From: Scatophagus argus
Taxonomy: Eukaryota; Chordata; Actinopteri; Scatophagidae
Reading direction: 5' to 3'
DNA length: 64,000 nucleotides
Assembly (NCBI RefSeq): GCF_020382885.2
Contig: NC_058513.1
Span: 4,541,408-4,605,407 of the forward strand
Part shown: positions 1 to 12,600 of the stretch, one piece after another
Position numbering within the stretch: the first letter of the stretch is position 1
Layout of the letters: each line of letters opens with the position of its first letter
Notes under the pieces: generated by a model
What the model was told of the DNA's origin: nothing
Database searches by the model: none
Seen by the model: the letters and a program-made list of their open reading frames with translations, nothing else
Position numbers and translations under genes: made by a program

Positions 1-1236
1 GTCGCCTTGCTAGTGAACATAGAAGGAAAAAAAAACCATGAGGCAACACGAAGTCGTCGATAATTTGTTGTTTCTCATTGCTCCCGGTATCATTCTGAAA
101 TGTAATGAAAATCAGCCAGCAAGCCCGCCAGTCTCAGCAGATTTAAATTAATTTGCCATATTTAGCTTTAGGTCTGTGATCACAGTCGTGCTGCCACTTC
201 TCCAGTAGACATTTTGACTTGTGTTTCGTTTAACATCAAAAATGCTCTGTTCTTCTATTCAAATGTTCCCAGTAAGCCATGGCAGTGTGACAGTGAACCA
301 ACATACACAACACCTGAAGCTTTGGCTGTTAAATTCAGCCATCGTTTTTGCCATTTACACTGGGCCTTTCTATCATACGTAGAAATGTACTCTGTAAAAA
401 CTCCTGACATCCTAACTGGGGGAGCACAGTATAAAAAAAGCCCCCTTCAGTCCTCATCCGATATTGATGTAAACACAGCATATTATTGCACTGGTACTGT
501 TTGACAGCAATGTAGTTTATTTTTGCCTAGCAACACTTCCTGCCCTTTGGCCAGTGTTTCTCCCATAATGATACAGGCTTGGCAGGAGGCCAGGCCAAAA
601 GAAAACTTTTTCTACTACCGGAAAGATGACACAAAATGTCCAGTCATTCCTTTAGTTTGTTTCTGCTCCCTGTTCTTTCCGGTCTGTGCTACGTGTTTCT
701 GCCGTCATTGGCGCTGCAGAAGTGTCTGCTACAAGGCTCCGCAACATACTGCAACCGGCTAGTCCATGTCACATGTATTTACTGTACCGCTGCAACGTTG
801 TTTCAATAATTAGCCTGTTCAGACATTAGTCTCACTCAGTGTTAAGCTAACTGGCTAACCCAGCTAGCTTGACCCTGTAGTATTATAATGGACAATTCGT
901 TACATTACTGTAAGTGCAATTTAAAAAAAAAAACAAACAAAGGTAGCAGAAAATCTATCTAAATCTATAGTTGTGCTTCTCACACAATTCCAGAGCCTTT
1001 ACAATCAACAAACCATGACCCAATGCTAATCAAGCCATACTTCTATGTAACAGAAAAATTAACCAGAATTTATTGCAGCAATTACAATCAACAGTGATGT
1101 TTCAGTATGAGTGTCAGGGCCATAATTGATTCCAGCAAGTAAAAAGTGCGGCAGAAGCTCTGAGTGGCTGGGTGAATTGAGAAGCACAGAGTCTCGAGTT
1201 CAATTTAAATAGTAAATAAATTAAATGAAGCGAAGA

Positions 1237-1238
<2 letters not shown>

Positions 1239-1268
<30 letters not shown>
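1239..1268. repeat. GT microsatellite (15 units)
   Basis: Uninterrupted TG/GT run in the left, gene-free stretch. Confidence 0.95.
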
Positions 1269-1270
<2 letters not shown>

Positions 1271-2215
1271 TTAGAAGCGAGAGCTGGGCTCTGAGCACCT
1301 CATTCAGCACAATCAGAGCACGCTGGCCTCAAACCAGGAAAACAGGAGAGGAGTAATGAGATTTAAATTAGACATGTTCTCTGCTGCAACATGGAGCTCC
1401 ATCCCCTCACTGACTCTTCCTTTTACCTCTTCTGTTTATCTCATTTAACATCCCTCCACCTCTTCTCACTCTTAAAGCGTACATAATTCACCCTCTTGAC
1501 TCCATCATACACTTTATCCTTCATCTTTCTCTAATACTGACTCCCATCCTACACCAGTCTAATTGGTTTTCTTCCAGTTCATTTTATCCATTATTTAAAT
1601 GTCAATCTTCTTCCTGCTGCCCTCTGGGTGTCTGTTTGTATCTTTTTTAATTACTATCAGGACATAATGGAAAAGTACTTTTTGACAACTAAATCTTTCA
1701 GAGTATAAAATGTTAATGGTCAGAAGCACCAATTACAATTTCCCAGATCCCTTGGTGATGTCTTCAAATACCTTATTTTGTGCACAAAAACCCCAGAAGA
1801 AAAACCTCATATTTGAGAAGATTAAACCCACAAATGTTGAAAGCAGACTGTCCAATCACAGCTTAGCAACCACAAACGCACACAACAAATACTTTAGACG
1901 TCCATACCTGCTAACGCAATGAACCAGAGGTATGAAGAGGTATGAAAATTTCATGTCACTGTTAAAATGTGCGAAAAATAAACAAACAGTTCCTCAACAG
2001 CTGGATTTTAAATGAACAAACTACATGTGACTGAACTACATGTGCGATGGGCAACGCATACGGCAGCAGTATGCGTAGTGTAGTGTTCGTACCAGAATAG
2101 GCAACGCTGAAAGGTTCAGTTTACATTGTTGGCAAGCTACTGGCAAGTTATCCAAACAAATTACGTTTTCTTCATTCTGAAGTCCTCACGTCATGCACAG
2201 AGTTAAAAGTTAGCT

Positions 2216-2343
2216 TGTGTGTGTGTGTGTGTGTGTGTGTCTGGTAGCTGGTGCAGGCAGGGCTGCTATTCCCCTGGGATGTTTGTGTCTCATCCCCAAG
2301 GATGTGTGTACTGTACGTGTGCGTGTGTGTGTGTGTGTGTGTG
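2216..2343. repeat. Pair of GT microsatellites
   Basis: GT runs at 2216-2240 and 2317-2343, with a CA run at 2417-2431 shortly after. The opposite orientation of the last run allows a fold-back with the first two. Confidence 0.9.
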
Positions 2344-3392
2344 CTTAGTCTTGTGCTGCATCATCACATCTCAGCCCAGCCAAGATAGTTGCTGTTCTCA
2401 CAACATCTGGAAAAAAACACACACACACACTCTCCCTCCTCGGTCTCATTTACTCTTACTCTCCTCCTCCATCTCACTGTGAGACTCTATGAAGGCTCAT
2501 TAGAACTAAATCTGGATCTGTCATGTCACTCACAGACCAGTCTAGAAGTAGAAGCAGTAGTAGTAGTAGCAGAAGTAGTTTTTTTTTTCTTTTATTGGCT
2601 GGCTTCTGGACACACACACTTCTGGATACTAAACACTCACACAAACAGCATTGTTTGGTTTTAATATTCAAGCTTCTAAAATAAAAATACATCTGAAGTC
2701 TGCTTTTTGTTGAAATACTGATTTCAAAAATTCTGAACATGAGTTTTAGTAATAAAGAAACGCCATTGCTCCCTATCTGTGACACACAGTCCATTTCTAG
2801 ATTAACTGAGAATCTCTTTCTCAATTAGTATCTTATTGACTCTGGTGGTTAAAGAGCAGTATGTTTCTCTGGTCACTACCATCTCTTTTCTCATCACTTC
2901 ACCGTATGAGGCCTTTAAAACCCCATTCCTCTTGCATCCTCAGCTTTACTGTTACTGCACTCATTAGCAGAGGCAGGCCGACACCCTCAATCAGCCTCAA
3001 GCCTTATTAGTTTCAATTTGATCCACAAACTAGCTAACTGGAATATGACAATTAGACTCAAGCAGATGTACACAAACATATGTACATAGCTGCAAGTTTA
3101 TCTTTAATTTTATATTTGCACCAGAAATCAAATGTGCCAAAATATTTGGCCATTTTCTTACAGGCTACAACAATGCCCTCCCCCTTCAGAGAATCCCATG
3201 TGATTAACCTGACACTAACATGGCCCAGCATGTGACTGGTCCTGGCTGGTTGTGATAACGTACAACACCCTTAATAATAGATCCGTCCGGATAAAGGCTC
3301 TATCTGGTCACTGTCCCTGCAGGGTTCTGGAATGTCCTGATGTTACTGCAGAAACAGCCTGATACTGCACAACTCATCTATATTTCATTAGG

Positions 3393-3424
3393 GGTGTGTG
3401 TGTGTGTGTGTGTGAGTGTGTGTG
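3393..3424. repeat. GT microsatellite
   Basis: GT run with one GA interruption. Confidence 0.9.
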
Positions 3425-3974
3425 CACGAAAAAGGGAGAGGGGGAGACAGATGGAGTGTGTCACTGGACAATCACTGCTTTAATATACTGATCTCATTTG
3501 GGTTATAGGCTGGTCAAATAAACAAAAGTCAAGAAGTCTTCGTGAGGCTGCACGCTTTAACGCTTCATTGATGAATTCTACATTAAACAGTCATAAGAGA
3601 AGCACAATGTCAAACACTGATGAATCTAGTTTACTCAGAGGTATCATTCTCATCCTTCCCTTACTGTACAGAACACTTAATAAAAGTCAACACAAGTCTG
3701 AATCTCAGTTAAACCGGGCATATTTTGCTCTTGTGTTGAGTTTTAGTGAGCTGCACTAGCCTCTTGGCAAGATTGTGTGACGTGTGCTGGATGAAGGGAC
3801 TCTGACTTAGGAGTACATTCGTAGCCTCAGACCTATTTCCATACTCTGTTTAATCGCTGCGCTGGCAATGGATAAAGGAGGACAGTGGATTGCATGTGCC
3901 AGTCAGCGATGAAGTGACAGGTGCACTAAATTTATACAGACAAAACATTAACGGCATCACATTCTAAATACACT

Positions 3975-4360
3975 GACAGCTTCGCAGCTATAACAGCCTC
4001 CACTCTTCTGGGAAAGTTTTCAACAAGATTTTGGAGTGTTTCTGTGAGAATTTTTGCACATTCACACAGCAGGGCATTTGTGAGGTCAGACACTGATGTT
4101 GGACCAAAAGGCCTGACTCACAATCTCTGCTCCCGTTCATCCCAAAGGTGTTGGATGGGGTCGAGGTAAGGGCTCTGTGTGGGCCAGTCAAGTTCCTCTA
4201 CATCAAACCAACCATGTCTTTATGGAGCTTTGCTTTGTGCACTGGGACTTCTTCCCCAAACTGCTGACATAAAGTTGGAAGCATTGCATTGTCTTGGTAT
4301 GTCTTGGTATGCTGGAATAGCATTAAGATTTCCCTTCACTGGAAGGGACTCAGAATGAAG
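3975..4360 (-). mobile_element. Tc1-like transposon remnant
   Basis: On the minus strand a decayed translation reads EELDWPTQSP..DPIQHLWDE near 4200-4135, the conserved C-terminal DWPxQSPDLNPIEHLW block of Tc1/mariner transposases, followed by a damaged tail toward 3980. The frame is broken and neither end was seen. It lies in the large spata20 3' intron. Confidence 0.75.
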
Positions 4361-5498
4361 ATTGTAAATCAAGGTAAAAAGGTGAGCTTGGCTTTCTCTA
4401 AAGGTTAACATCTGCCTACCAGAACCTCTAAAGCTCACTAATTAACACATCATATGGCGCTCATTTAATTTCATCCATAGGAAAGCCAAAGTGTAAAAAA
4501 GTGTTGTGATTTTAAAGGAAGTGAAATGCAGGACTATCTTGTCCACAAGTCTTGCTACTTAAGAAACAGAAGTGCGTGAGGGAAAAGTAAATCCTCTCCA
4601 AATATTAAACAATGGATGTAATTTCTGTTAGAAATACTTTCACATGAACCCAGTAGTTAGAGTACATGATGAAGGTGAGGACTTTAGGAGGTCTTGGGAC
4701 TTTGTTGCTCTCAAGGGGAGCACTTACAGGCTGCAGATATTATAATCAACAGCAATAATGTCAGTGTGTGCATTTAAATACATAAAAACTTTCATGAAAG
4801 AAGCAGACAGAATTCTAAGCAGACCGCCTGCTGTCACTATATTCATGTTTATTGAGAGAGTGGTATCTTTCTATTTGCCAAACTCCCTGCAAGAAACATA
4901 AACAAGCAAACTTTCCGAAATGTTGAATTATTCCTTTAAACTACAAGCGCTTGTTGATGAGAATCAAAGAATTCTCTTGAAAGTTGAAGTTCGGGTTCAG
5001 GAAGCAAAATATGACAGCCTTGGCTATTCATACAGAGATCTAAGTCTGACTCAGACTGACAGCTGACGAAATCATAACTAACAGCCTGCGTTCGCTGTGA
5101 CAGGAACACAAACACGCACGAAGATTCTCTTCTACTGCAGAGTTAAGATTTAGACCCACTAGGCATCTCAATGTTACGAGTCGGCTTTAAAGTCTGCCTG
5201 AGAAAAACAGCAGGAAAATTAATACACTGAGGAGGGGAGGAGAGGAGCTAAAGTCTGACCTTTAAAGAACCAAACTCCTCAGGCGCTGTTGTAGTTTGGT
5301 CCCGCTCTGCATCTGTGCCTGCGCGTGTTTGTCTCAAAGGTTACTGCGAACCTGCTGCCACTGTTAAGGTACTGACGTTGGAGTAAATTAGCGCACTTCT
5401 ATGTCCTGCAACTTGATCTTTGCTCTTCAGGTTTGCTTTAGGGACTGATGACACATACGTTTGCAGAGGCGATGCGTCACTCTTTCACACACTCTTAC

Positions 5499-6618
5499 CT
5501 TGTGTGGGAGGAAGAGGGAGTTGACTATTGCTAGAAGGCTCGCAGTGTCCGGGGAATCCCTCTGGCCGCAGATCACAATCTAAAGCAAAACAAATGAAAA
5601 GTATGGAAGACAGTGGGGGGGCGGGGGGGATATGAAAGAAAGGCATGAAGGGAGAGGACAGAGAGATAATGAGATGAAAGAGTATGAACAGAGTGAAATA
5701 AGAGGGGAAAGGTGACACAAAAGAGGAGTGGAGAGGGGGAGGAAGTGATAGAGGTCAGTAATGTATTTGTAGCAGTAACAAGGGAGGCAGGTGTTTTCTC
5801 TGGGACTGCCTCACCTATCCTCACCCCTGTGCTCGTTACCCTCTGCCTGTAGCCGCGACTCATCCTCCACAGGTCACATGTGACCGACAGGAGGCTAACT
5901 ACCCCCCTCCCACTGTGACTCTGCTGCCGTTATTTCATACATGCTGCTTCGATTGCACAGCACACGCCTTCAGCTAAAAGTTTTCTTAGCGTGGTCGAGA
6001 AACTTTGTGCTGTGCTTTGCTAGTATGCTGGTTTCAGTGGTTTGAGGCTAACTGAGGGTGTTAATAATTCAAAACCGATTACATAACTGAGGCTGAAGAG
6101 CTCAAATAACCCATTAAATGTATGACGGCTGTTAAAAACAGGGGAAAAAGATTTCTGAGAGTCAGTGTGTCTGGGGATTAAGTGTGCATGTATGCAGAGA
6201 GCTGAGACGACTGTCCCCACATGAACAGGCTTAACCCAGCAGAGGTCACAAAAAAAAAAAAAAAAAAAAACCCTATCAACTCATTATCTTCTTGTTTTCA
6301 GTTGGCGTCTTGGAGTCTCTAGCTAATGCTACAGAATCAGAGTTTGTTCAGTTGCTGTGTATTGTTTGTCACAGCTGCAACTTACATAAAAAGCAAAAAG
6401 TAGTAGATGGATAACCTGTTTAAGCGTGTAGTGCTGGGCCATGAGAGCCCTGACCATTTCAGGCAGCGCTATGGGGACCCGGGTCAGACGGTCAGAAAAG
6501 GCTGCGAGCAGCCGTTGGGACCTCTGGAGCCACTCCTGTCTTCCGGTGTAGTGGGACAGGCGCAGGAGACTGGACGCAGACACAGAGTTAGCACTGGGCT
6601 CGGCTCCATCCTGATCTG

Positions 6619-6651
<33 letters not shown>

Positions 6652-9600
6652 TACACAACATTTATTTACAAGGTTTCAGCAGTTACAGTCTCGCACCTTG
6701 ATTTCCTCCAGGCGTGGCTCTATGACATCACTTCTACAATGCATTTTTATGTCATTATCTGCATGGCTTCATACCACACTGCAAGGGATTTAGAAGCGGA
6801 GTGTTTTGTTTGCTCGATTTTGTTGACTTCCTCAGATTTCATCAATTTGGTCATGTTTTACTTGATTTTTGAGCTTCTAAGGCAGCTCTATAGTTAAGTG
6901 GTTTCTTTATTTATGTAATATACCATGAGGAGTCTGCTCAGGGTGGTGATGTGGCTTGACAATGCTTCCATCAAATAAAAAAAAATGCTAAGCATATATT
7001 TCAAGGAGAGCAGAGCGGAAAGTCACTACTGGTACACTTCTGAAATGCTCTGCGGCGAGCCTGGTGGAATCAAAAGTATTGTCTTTGGCGGCCACGCAGC
7101 ATCCAGGATACCCGACGGAATCAGTAGGCTGGCAGCAAACGATACTGAATCTACCTTTATGAAGAGGCAAAACATTTCAAAAAGCAACTTATTGTCTGTT
7201 ATAATTTGTCAAACCAACAGGAAAGATGGCAAGCTATTAAGTTATAACACAGACCATATTTTCCCCCATGCCAGAGTGTGGTGTGATCTGATGGGACTAA
7301 CGGATGACCTCACGGCTTAGTCCTGTTAAGTGATTGGTCCTTATCTCTTATCAGTGTCCAATGAGAGCCTGGAGGTGATCTTCTCATAACCCATGACCTC
7401 GCTGCATGTCTGTATCTCAGCGATGCTCTGATGTCTGCGTCTGTGAGTGAGTGTGTTGAGTCTGTCTGTGAGACTCTTTCAAGTCAAACTGCCATACGCT
7501 GCACATAAAATCACATACGGATGATCGTGAACACCCACGCATGACTGAACTGCAGAAATAATGTGATTTTATCCTGTATGTATGTTTCAGCTCTCTCTTG
7601 GCCCTGTGGCAAGGAAACTTCAACACACACACAAACACACACACACACACAGTTAAGCGAGCAAGTCCACGTTCCACATTTCACATATCTCTCTTCTTAA
7701 GAGCCCCACGGAAAGGAGGTCATATATCCATGGCACATATATATCCAAACATACACACACACACACACTGACACAGAAAAAGCCACAAAATAAATAACAA
7801 ATAAAAAATGACAGAATAGCCCAGAAACGCACACACCCACACAGGGACAAAAGTTCTCTAAAGTAAATAAACAAATACAAAATCAATAATCACTAAAGTA
7901 TATTTTTTAAACTCAACTCATCATGAAATGTTCAAAATGTCTTTATGTTTTTGCAGTTCAGACATGACACGTATCACAGTGAAATAAATATACACTATCA
8001 AACAAGGATTAAAGATTATTTCTTTGATAATGTCTGTTTTGAGTTTTGAACATTTTTGGATGTATAAAACACCATCTGATGCTTTTGAACTGAAGTGACC
8101 CACAGCTCTTTTGGATTTTAGTCAAGTGAGAATTCATCAAAGTCCAATTTAGCCACTAGGGACATAAAAATATTTTAACAAGCACAGCTGATTCCTTTGA
8201 ATAAAAGTTAAACAGATAGTCTATGTGGTCCTAACCCAACTTATCCAAAACAAACAGACACAGGGAATGTGGCAGGGCTGTAAGAATGTAGAGTGGCAGT
8301 GTGGTGGGGTAATCCGTCTTGCTGTGACAGGCGTCCACACTGCAGCGGCTGTAGCGTCACTAATGGGCTTCAACCCTACACGGCACCAACACCATAATGG
8401 CACAGTCAATCCTCTCGGATGAGAAACCTCTCACATGTCAGCTCTCATAAACACACACAGATGTAGGTGTAACGGCTGTCGCGTGCACACACACACACAC
8501 ACCCACGAGCTGAAAAGCGCATGCAACCATCATCTACGATCTGTCAACAGTTCTTAACAAGAATAACTATTAGCTCCCCCCGTTCCCCCGCCCATCTGTG
8601 GTGTCTGAACTACTCGCACCATCGATCTGTCATAAGCAAAAGAGCCTGTGTGTGCCATTATTTTATAGGTGAGAGAAAATATCAAGCTGTGGCATCTGGG
8701 GCAAAGCTGACAACCTTACAGATAAAATTCTCATTTCAAAATTTTTGTTATTTGTTTGTTTGTTTGTTTTTTTATGAGGAAGTTAAAAGTTATGAAGACT
8801 TGGATTTGTGCTTGTGTCAAGCTTGGCAGTCTGACCAAACAGCTTAGGAAGTCTTACCCTCTGGATAACATCTGCACCCTCACAAATGTGTGTCTAACCA
8901 CATTACAACAAAAAGAAAGAACAAATTCAATCATTTAATAGAGCTTAAATAATGAGTTTTCTTTGGTAACTCTTGCTACTCTATACAGACAAAAATATTG
9001 GGACAACTGATCATTACACCAATGGGGACTTGGATGACATCATATTCTAAGTGCATGGACATTGGTGTGGAGTTGGTCCGTGCTTATTGGCTGTGGGTCA
9101 CGAGAAGTAAGGGAGCTAGACCAACCAATGAAATAAAAAAGCCCCACTTTTGTCTATATAATGTGCCTGGATTTATGCACCTTAGAGGTCAAGTGGGTAC
9201 AACATACTTGCTTCCCTTAGACTCAAAACCTGCAAAGCCCTGAATTTAAAAGAAGCAAACATGTAACCTGCAATGGAAAGAAGAGAGGCCCAGTTTGAAA
9301 TCTATCAGGATGGTGGAAAAGAGCAGCCTACCTGACAGCCCATGATATAGTATAAGAAAGATATCATCCTGAGCACAGATGAAAAGAGAATAAGAATTAA
9401 AATACAAATGGGTTAAGCAAAGCTGTAAAAATAAATAGTGGCTGTCAGACAGAGTATCTCGAGAGCGAAAACAAAAGGAAACAGGCAATGACTAGATCCA
9501 GACTGGAAACTCTGGGCTGACAGATCAAAGGTAAATGTCTGCATGTCTACAAGGCGTCAGCTTCTCTGAACTGCCAGCGGCCATCGGTGGAAGGAGTGGA

Positions 9601-12600
9601 CTGCCAGCTGAAGAACAGCCGCATGCACTTCAAGGTCATACCCGTTTATATTTTTATCCCATCAATCCTGTGGTCCAAAAACATTATTTTGACCAGACTT
9701 TGTGAAGTAATGCAGCTCTGCAATATTAAATAACAAACTGAATAAAAGTAGTTATTTCAACATTATTTTGGTTCACGGTTATGATATTCTCATTGCTTTG
9801 ACACATTGCTTTTTCACAAATATAATGATATCAACGACCAAGGTTGTCGCGATTCCAAAAATTCATACAAACGAGCTTTCAGTTTTAATCATCAAAATCA
9901 AACCCAACACCCAACCCAATGGCAATTCTCCAAGTATTTTTCTCTTACTGCCACACAAGTTTGAAGAGAACAAAAAAAAAAAACAACAGTTAAAAGACCA
10001 CACAGCGAGTCAGCTGGTGCCGTCACAGACACAAAGTCCAAAAGCCCCAGCAACAGAGACGCTGGGTTTATTTTCTTTTTCAGAGAATCCTGATTGATTT
10101 GTTTGAGAACTGTGTTTCTTCAAGAATGATTTGAGAAGAGGGATGGGTATTTTTTGGATGAACTCTGGATTCCTTATATTTAGTAAATATTATTTAAACC
10201 CAAAAAGCTACCAGGATAAGGTCAACCGTTTGTTGTATTGAAAAAAAAAAGGAAAAGAAAAAAAAAAGAATGTTGTTGCATAGTTTGCCCAACAGAGAGC
10301 GCTGACAAGCTTATTTTTTTGAATGTAAAATGTCAGATGTCCTGCCACACTGCCAGACTATGGAATTTATCCTCCACATTCCACTACAAAAAGTTTATTT
10401 TCGTGGCTTGATTTGTTATTTATTATTTATTATTAGATTACAGTTTTTCTTTAGTTTGTGTAGTATGTGGAACTATAGCTGGAGTTTTATTACACAACCT
10501 AGTGTTGTATGACAGTCAAATGAATCTTGAAGATCCTGAAACCGAAACATAGGACAAACTGAATTACTCATTTGACGGTAGTGCAAGAGGAAAGGTTAGG
10601 GAATCACCAAAGTTATACTTTCTTATTAAGTATGTTTATGTGAATACCAAAGTTAATGGCAATCGAGTCTAACCAACAGCTGCGACAATTCATTCAAAGC
10701 TGTAGCTGTCAACTTCATCATGGTGCTAGGGGAAAATTCTGAGATCATCACAGTCTGTAGGAGTTATCCTCCGGGGAACATGAATGTGTGTACAAAATTT
10801 CACGACAATCCATTCAGTTGTTACTGTCCTGTCCTGAATGGCTGTCCTGAGTCATAGTCCTTTCCAGATATGTCAGTCTGGACCAAAGTAGTGAACCAGT
10901 GACCAGCAGTCTGATCTACATTGCCATCCAAAATTAACAATAATGTTTTACTAACATTCCAGTGTTGTTGTCTGTGGTAAGATTCCTCATACCTGAGCTG
11001 AAGGTTTTAGAGCGGCAAAGGGCACACAGGAAAAAGTGGTCAGTAAAAAAGAAAAATTAAGAGCCAGGATGTAGTGAAGATGTAAGTGAGGAAAAAAACA
11101 GGCAGAGACAGAAGGTGGATTTCAGACTCCGACTACACATTGTCCATGCTGTTTCACTCTGTCAAAGGCAGGCAGACTAAGAGACAGAATGGAGACAGAT
11201 ATGACAGGTGTGGCGATCAAAGCAGCTGAAAAACCAGAGCATCAGTCTTTGAGTGCACTCATGGCAGAGAAGTTCAACTATCCACCTCAAGCGAAGTGCT
11301 CGAGGTGAGGTCAGTATTCTCTTCCTCTCGTCTTTTATCCTCTACCTACTCATCCGTCCATCTATCCTTGCCTGTCTCCTCTCCTGTTCTTCAGCTGTAG
11401 CAAACTGGCAACGGAAGCCTCTGTCTCGTTGAGCTCTGCGTCCGTCAATGAATTGAAAGACACAAAAGGCATGCGGCAATACTTTTTCACCTGTCCATCC
11501 ATCCTTCCATGCATCTCTCCACAAGAGCCACCTGTATAATTTGATGGTTATGTCGGTCTGTCTGTCAGCCACATTGTTGCAGACTGAAATGTCCCAACTA
11601 TTGGATGGCCTGTCACGAAATTTTGCTGGGAGATTTGTTGAGATTATGCCTGGCCACTTTGGCGGCCCCTCAGACTTTTCTCTAGCGTCACAATGAGGTC
11701 GATTTGTAGTGTTGACTCTTAACCACCAATGAATGGATTGCCAAAAATTTAATGTAGACATTTGTGTCCCCTCACAGGCTGAACAGTTATAACTTTAATA
11801 GTGAAAATTTGATTTTAAGAGGTGAGCCTACGAGCTAGAACAGGGGTCGGCAACCTATGGCTCGTGAGCCAGATGTGGCTCTTTTGATGACTGCATCTGG
11901 CTTGCAGACAAATTTTAGCTGACATTTCTTAACACAATGAGTAATGAATAATTCTACTGTCGTTTTAAAGTAAAACATCCATCTTCTACCGCTTATCCCG
12001 TTCTGGGCGGCGGGTGGCTGGAGTCTGTCAATCACAGGGCGGTACAGGGGGCTCGACACCAAAACTCTATTTTCATTGGATAATACGGTAGCCTACGACA
12101 CGGGTCGTTGTAAGGTCAAGAAGTAAACTTCCCTCCTTTTAATCAGGTAGTCAGCTAGCTAGTTTATGTGAATGAAGATTTGGAAAGACTTGCACGACGG
12201 CGAGCAGAGCTGGCGAGTAAACACAGGTGGACTACTGGACAAGTGGAAAAAACTTGGACCCGAAGACCTGATTGTCAAAGACTGGAACGCGTTCCCGGTC
12301 GCGTACTTGACCACGTTTGGCTCTGCGTATGTGAGCAGTCTTTCTCACATCTGAAAAACATAAAGACTAAGCTACCATTAACGGACGGAAGCCTCAACGC
12401 CTGCATGAAGCGTAACCTCACCACGTATCAACCAGACTACAAGGCCATCAGCAAAACCATGCAGCCCCAGAAGTCGCATTAATGGTAAGAAGTATTTCAT
12501 TTAGAGACGCGTTATACTTTAAAAACGTTGGTCTTACTTTCACGCATTAAGTTGTATTCAGTATTGATAAATATTATATGGCTCTCACTGAAATAAATTT

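Larger units (their letters stand above)
1..5498. other. Gene-free stretch left of spata20 exon 15
   Basis: Presumed last spata20 intron. I searched the minus strand for the expected final exon (a VLMVADGD... start, then DGKATAYVC and CSLPVT-type motifs) and did not find it. Contents are microsatellites, a Tc1-like remnant (3975-4360) and an AGT-rich triplet stretch near 2541-2578. Short open frames here show no family resemblance. Confidence 0.7.

Noticed and set aside
2219..2482. Open frames translating the GT microsatellites (Cys-Val repeats)
   Set aside because: Low-complexity translation of simple repeats; not coding.
5573..5863. Minus-strand open frame overlapping the spata20 exon 15 acceptor
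   Set aside because: It is a shadow frame. The conserved IVICG...NSLFLPHK reading uses a different frame of 5579-5499.
12172..12482. A host gene in the hAT-derived open frames
   Set aside because: The frames are interrupted, confined between hAT ends and match only a transposase C-terminus, so I see no domestication.
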